Shown piece after piece: positions 52,536 through 52,732 of a DNA stretch of 52,732 nt (within the stretch, counting starts at the first letter, position 1; each line of letters begins with the position of its first letter). Where the stretch lies: assembly GCF_040654855.1 (NCBI RefSeq), contig NZ_JBFAIU010000014.1:1-52732 (forward strand), given 5' to 3'. This DNA comes from Asanoa sp040654855 (GTDB lineage Bacteria; Actinomycetota; Actinomycetes; Mycobacteriales; Micromonosporaceae). Both the position numbers and the translations under genes were made by a program. The notes beneath the pieces are model-generated. The model was not told where the DNA came from. It was given only the letters and a program-made list of their open reading frames with translations, and searched no databases.

Positions 52536-52732
52536 ATGAGCCGGCGCGGGCTGTCCCGGCGCAACGTGCTGGCCGCGTCCGTGCTGGCCCTCACGGGCGC
52601 CGGCGCGGTCGAGGCGTGCGCCGTGTGGCGCCTGACCGACGACGACAGCACGTCGCCGACCGCGGCCCGACCCAGCCAGTCACCGACGCCGAGCCCGACG
52701 CCGGACTACCTGGCCGCCGCGCGCACGAAGAT
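52536..52732 (+). CDS. Exported protein, 5' fragment at window end
   Basis: Incomplete: 65 codons visible. An N-terminal twin-Arg-like signal (LSRRNVLAASVLALTG) is followed by EACAVW, a DDD stretch and a Pro/Thr/Ser-rich linker (SPTPSPTPD). A cysteine at about residue 28 might be lipidated (VEAC), but the lipobox is weak. The linker is typical of actinobacterial secreted proteins, such as capsule-synthesis CapA or binding proteins, but I cannot name the family. Confidence 0.6.
   Translation, partial: MSRRGLSRRNVLAASVLALTGAGAVEACAVWRLTDDDSTSPTAARPSQSPTPSPTPDYLAAARTK

Overview
The window is very GC-rich DNA with GTG and TTG starts, many 4-base ATGA/GTGA gene overlaps, actinobacterial families (MhuD-type heme oxygenase, HelD, an ECF sigma/anti-sigma pair of the SigE type, a DUF4229-like small protein) and the futalosine menaquinone route. 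I infer a chromosomal segment of a filamentous or soil actinomycete, possibly of the Micromonosporaceae. I see no rRNA, tRNA, CRISPR array, transposase, integrase or prophage gene. Species cannot be read from the sequence.

Layout. 0-3 kb: two tandem LPXTG-anchored wall proteins, each closed by a long perfect terminator hairpin. 3-8 kb: mqnC, then a divergent SNF2 helicase/SWIM zinc-finger pair. 8-11.6 kb: a complete paaABCDE operon (ring epoxidation of phenylacetyl-CoA). 11.9-14.8 kb: three tandem paralogous exported serine hydrolases of the beta-lactamase fold. 14.8-17.6 kb: mqnA, then an MFS exporter with its ArsR-type regulator; a 12-bp inverted repeat brackets the exporter's start codon. 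17.8-21.5 kb: a HelD-like helicase, a secreted beta-propeller protein and an unrecognised 191-residue protein. 21.5-24.5 kb: a btuFCD-type importer behind a cobalamin riboswitch. 24.6-31.8 kb: secreted M14 and C39-like peptidases, a lipoprotein, mqnE with a small membrane protein, and an NlpC/P60 hydrolase with a 15-base repeat tail.

31.9-34.9 kb: two convergent genes that both appear cut at about 32,076, an AraC regulator and an oversized zinc dehydrogenase. 35.1-39.3 kb: a secreted double-psi-barrel protein, an MhuD-like heme oxygenase, a CPBP intramembrane protease overlapping a two-component system, and a PPOX-fold protein. 39.4-45.9 kb: a secreted S15 peptidase, a four-gene ABC transporter/two-component operon and an AraC regulator. 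46-52.7 kb: a hydrolase/metallo-beta-lactamase-fold pair, a multicopper oxidase, a DHFR-fold reductase, a membrane protein, the sigma/anti-sigma pair, and the start of a Tat-type exported protein cut by the window end.

How it fits together. mqnA, mqnC and mqnE supply three of the early menaquinone steps from three separate loci within 27 kb; mqnB and mqnD are not here. Much of the rest concerns the cell surface: wall anchoring, peptidoglycan or peptide hydrolysis, and sensing through two two-component systems and one ECF sigma factor. The least ordinary items are the serine-hydrolase triplet with an altered SDN motif in copy 1, the start-codon inverted repeat of the exporter, the shared breakpoint that seems to truncate two genes, the three-gene protease/kinase/regulator unit, and the unknown gene just behind the B12 importer.
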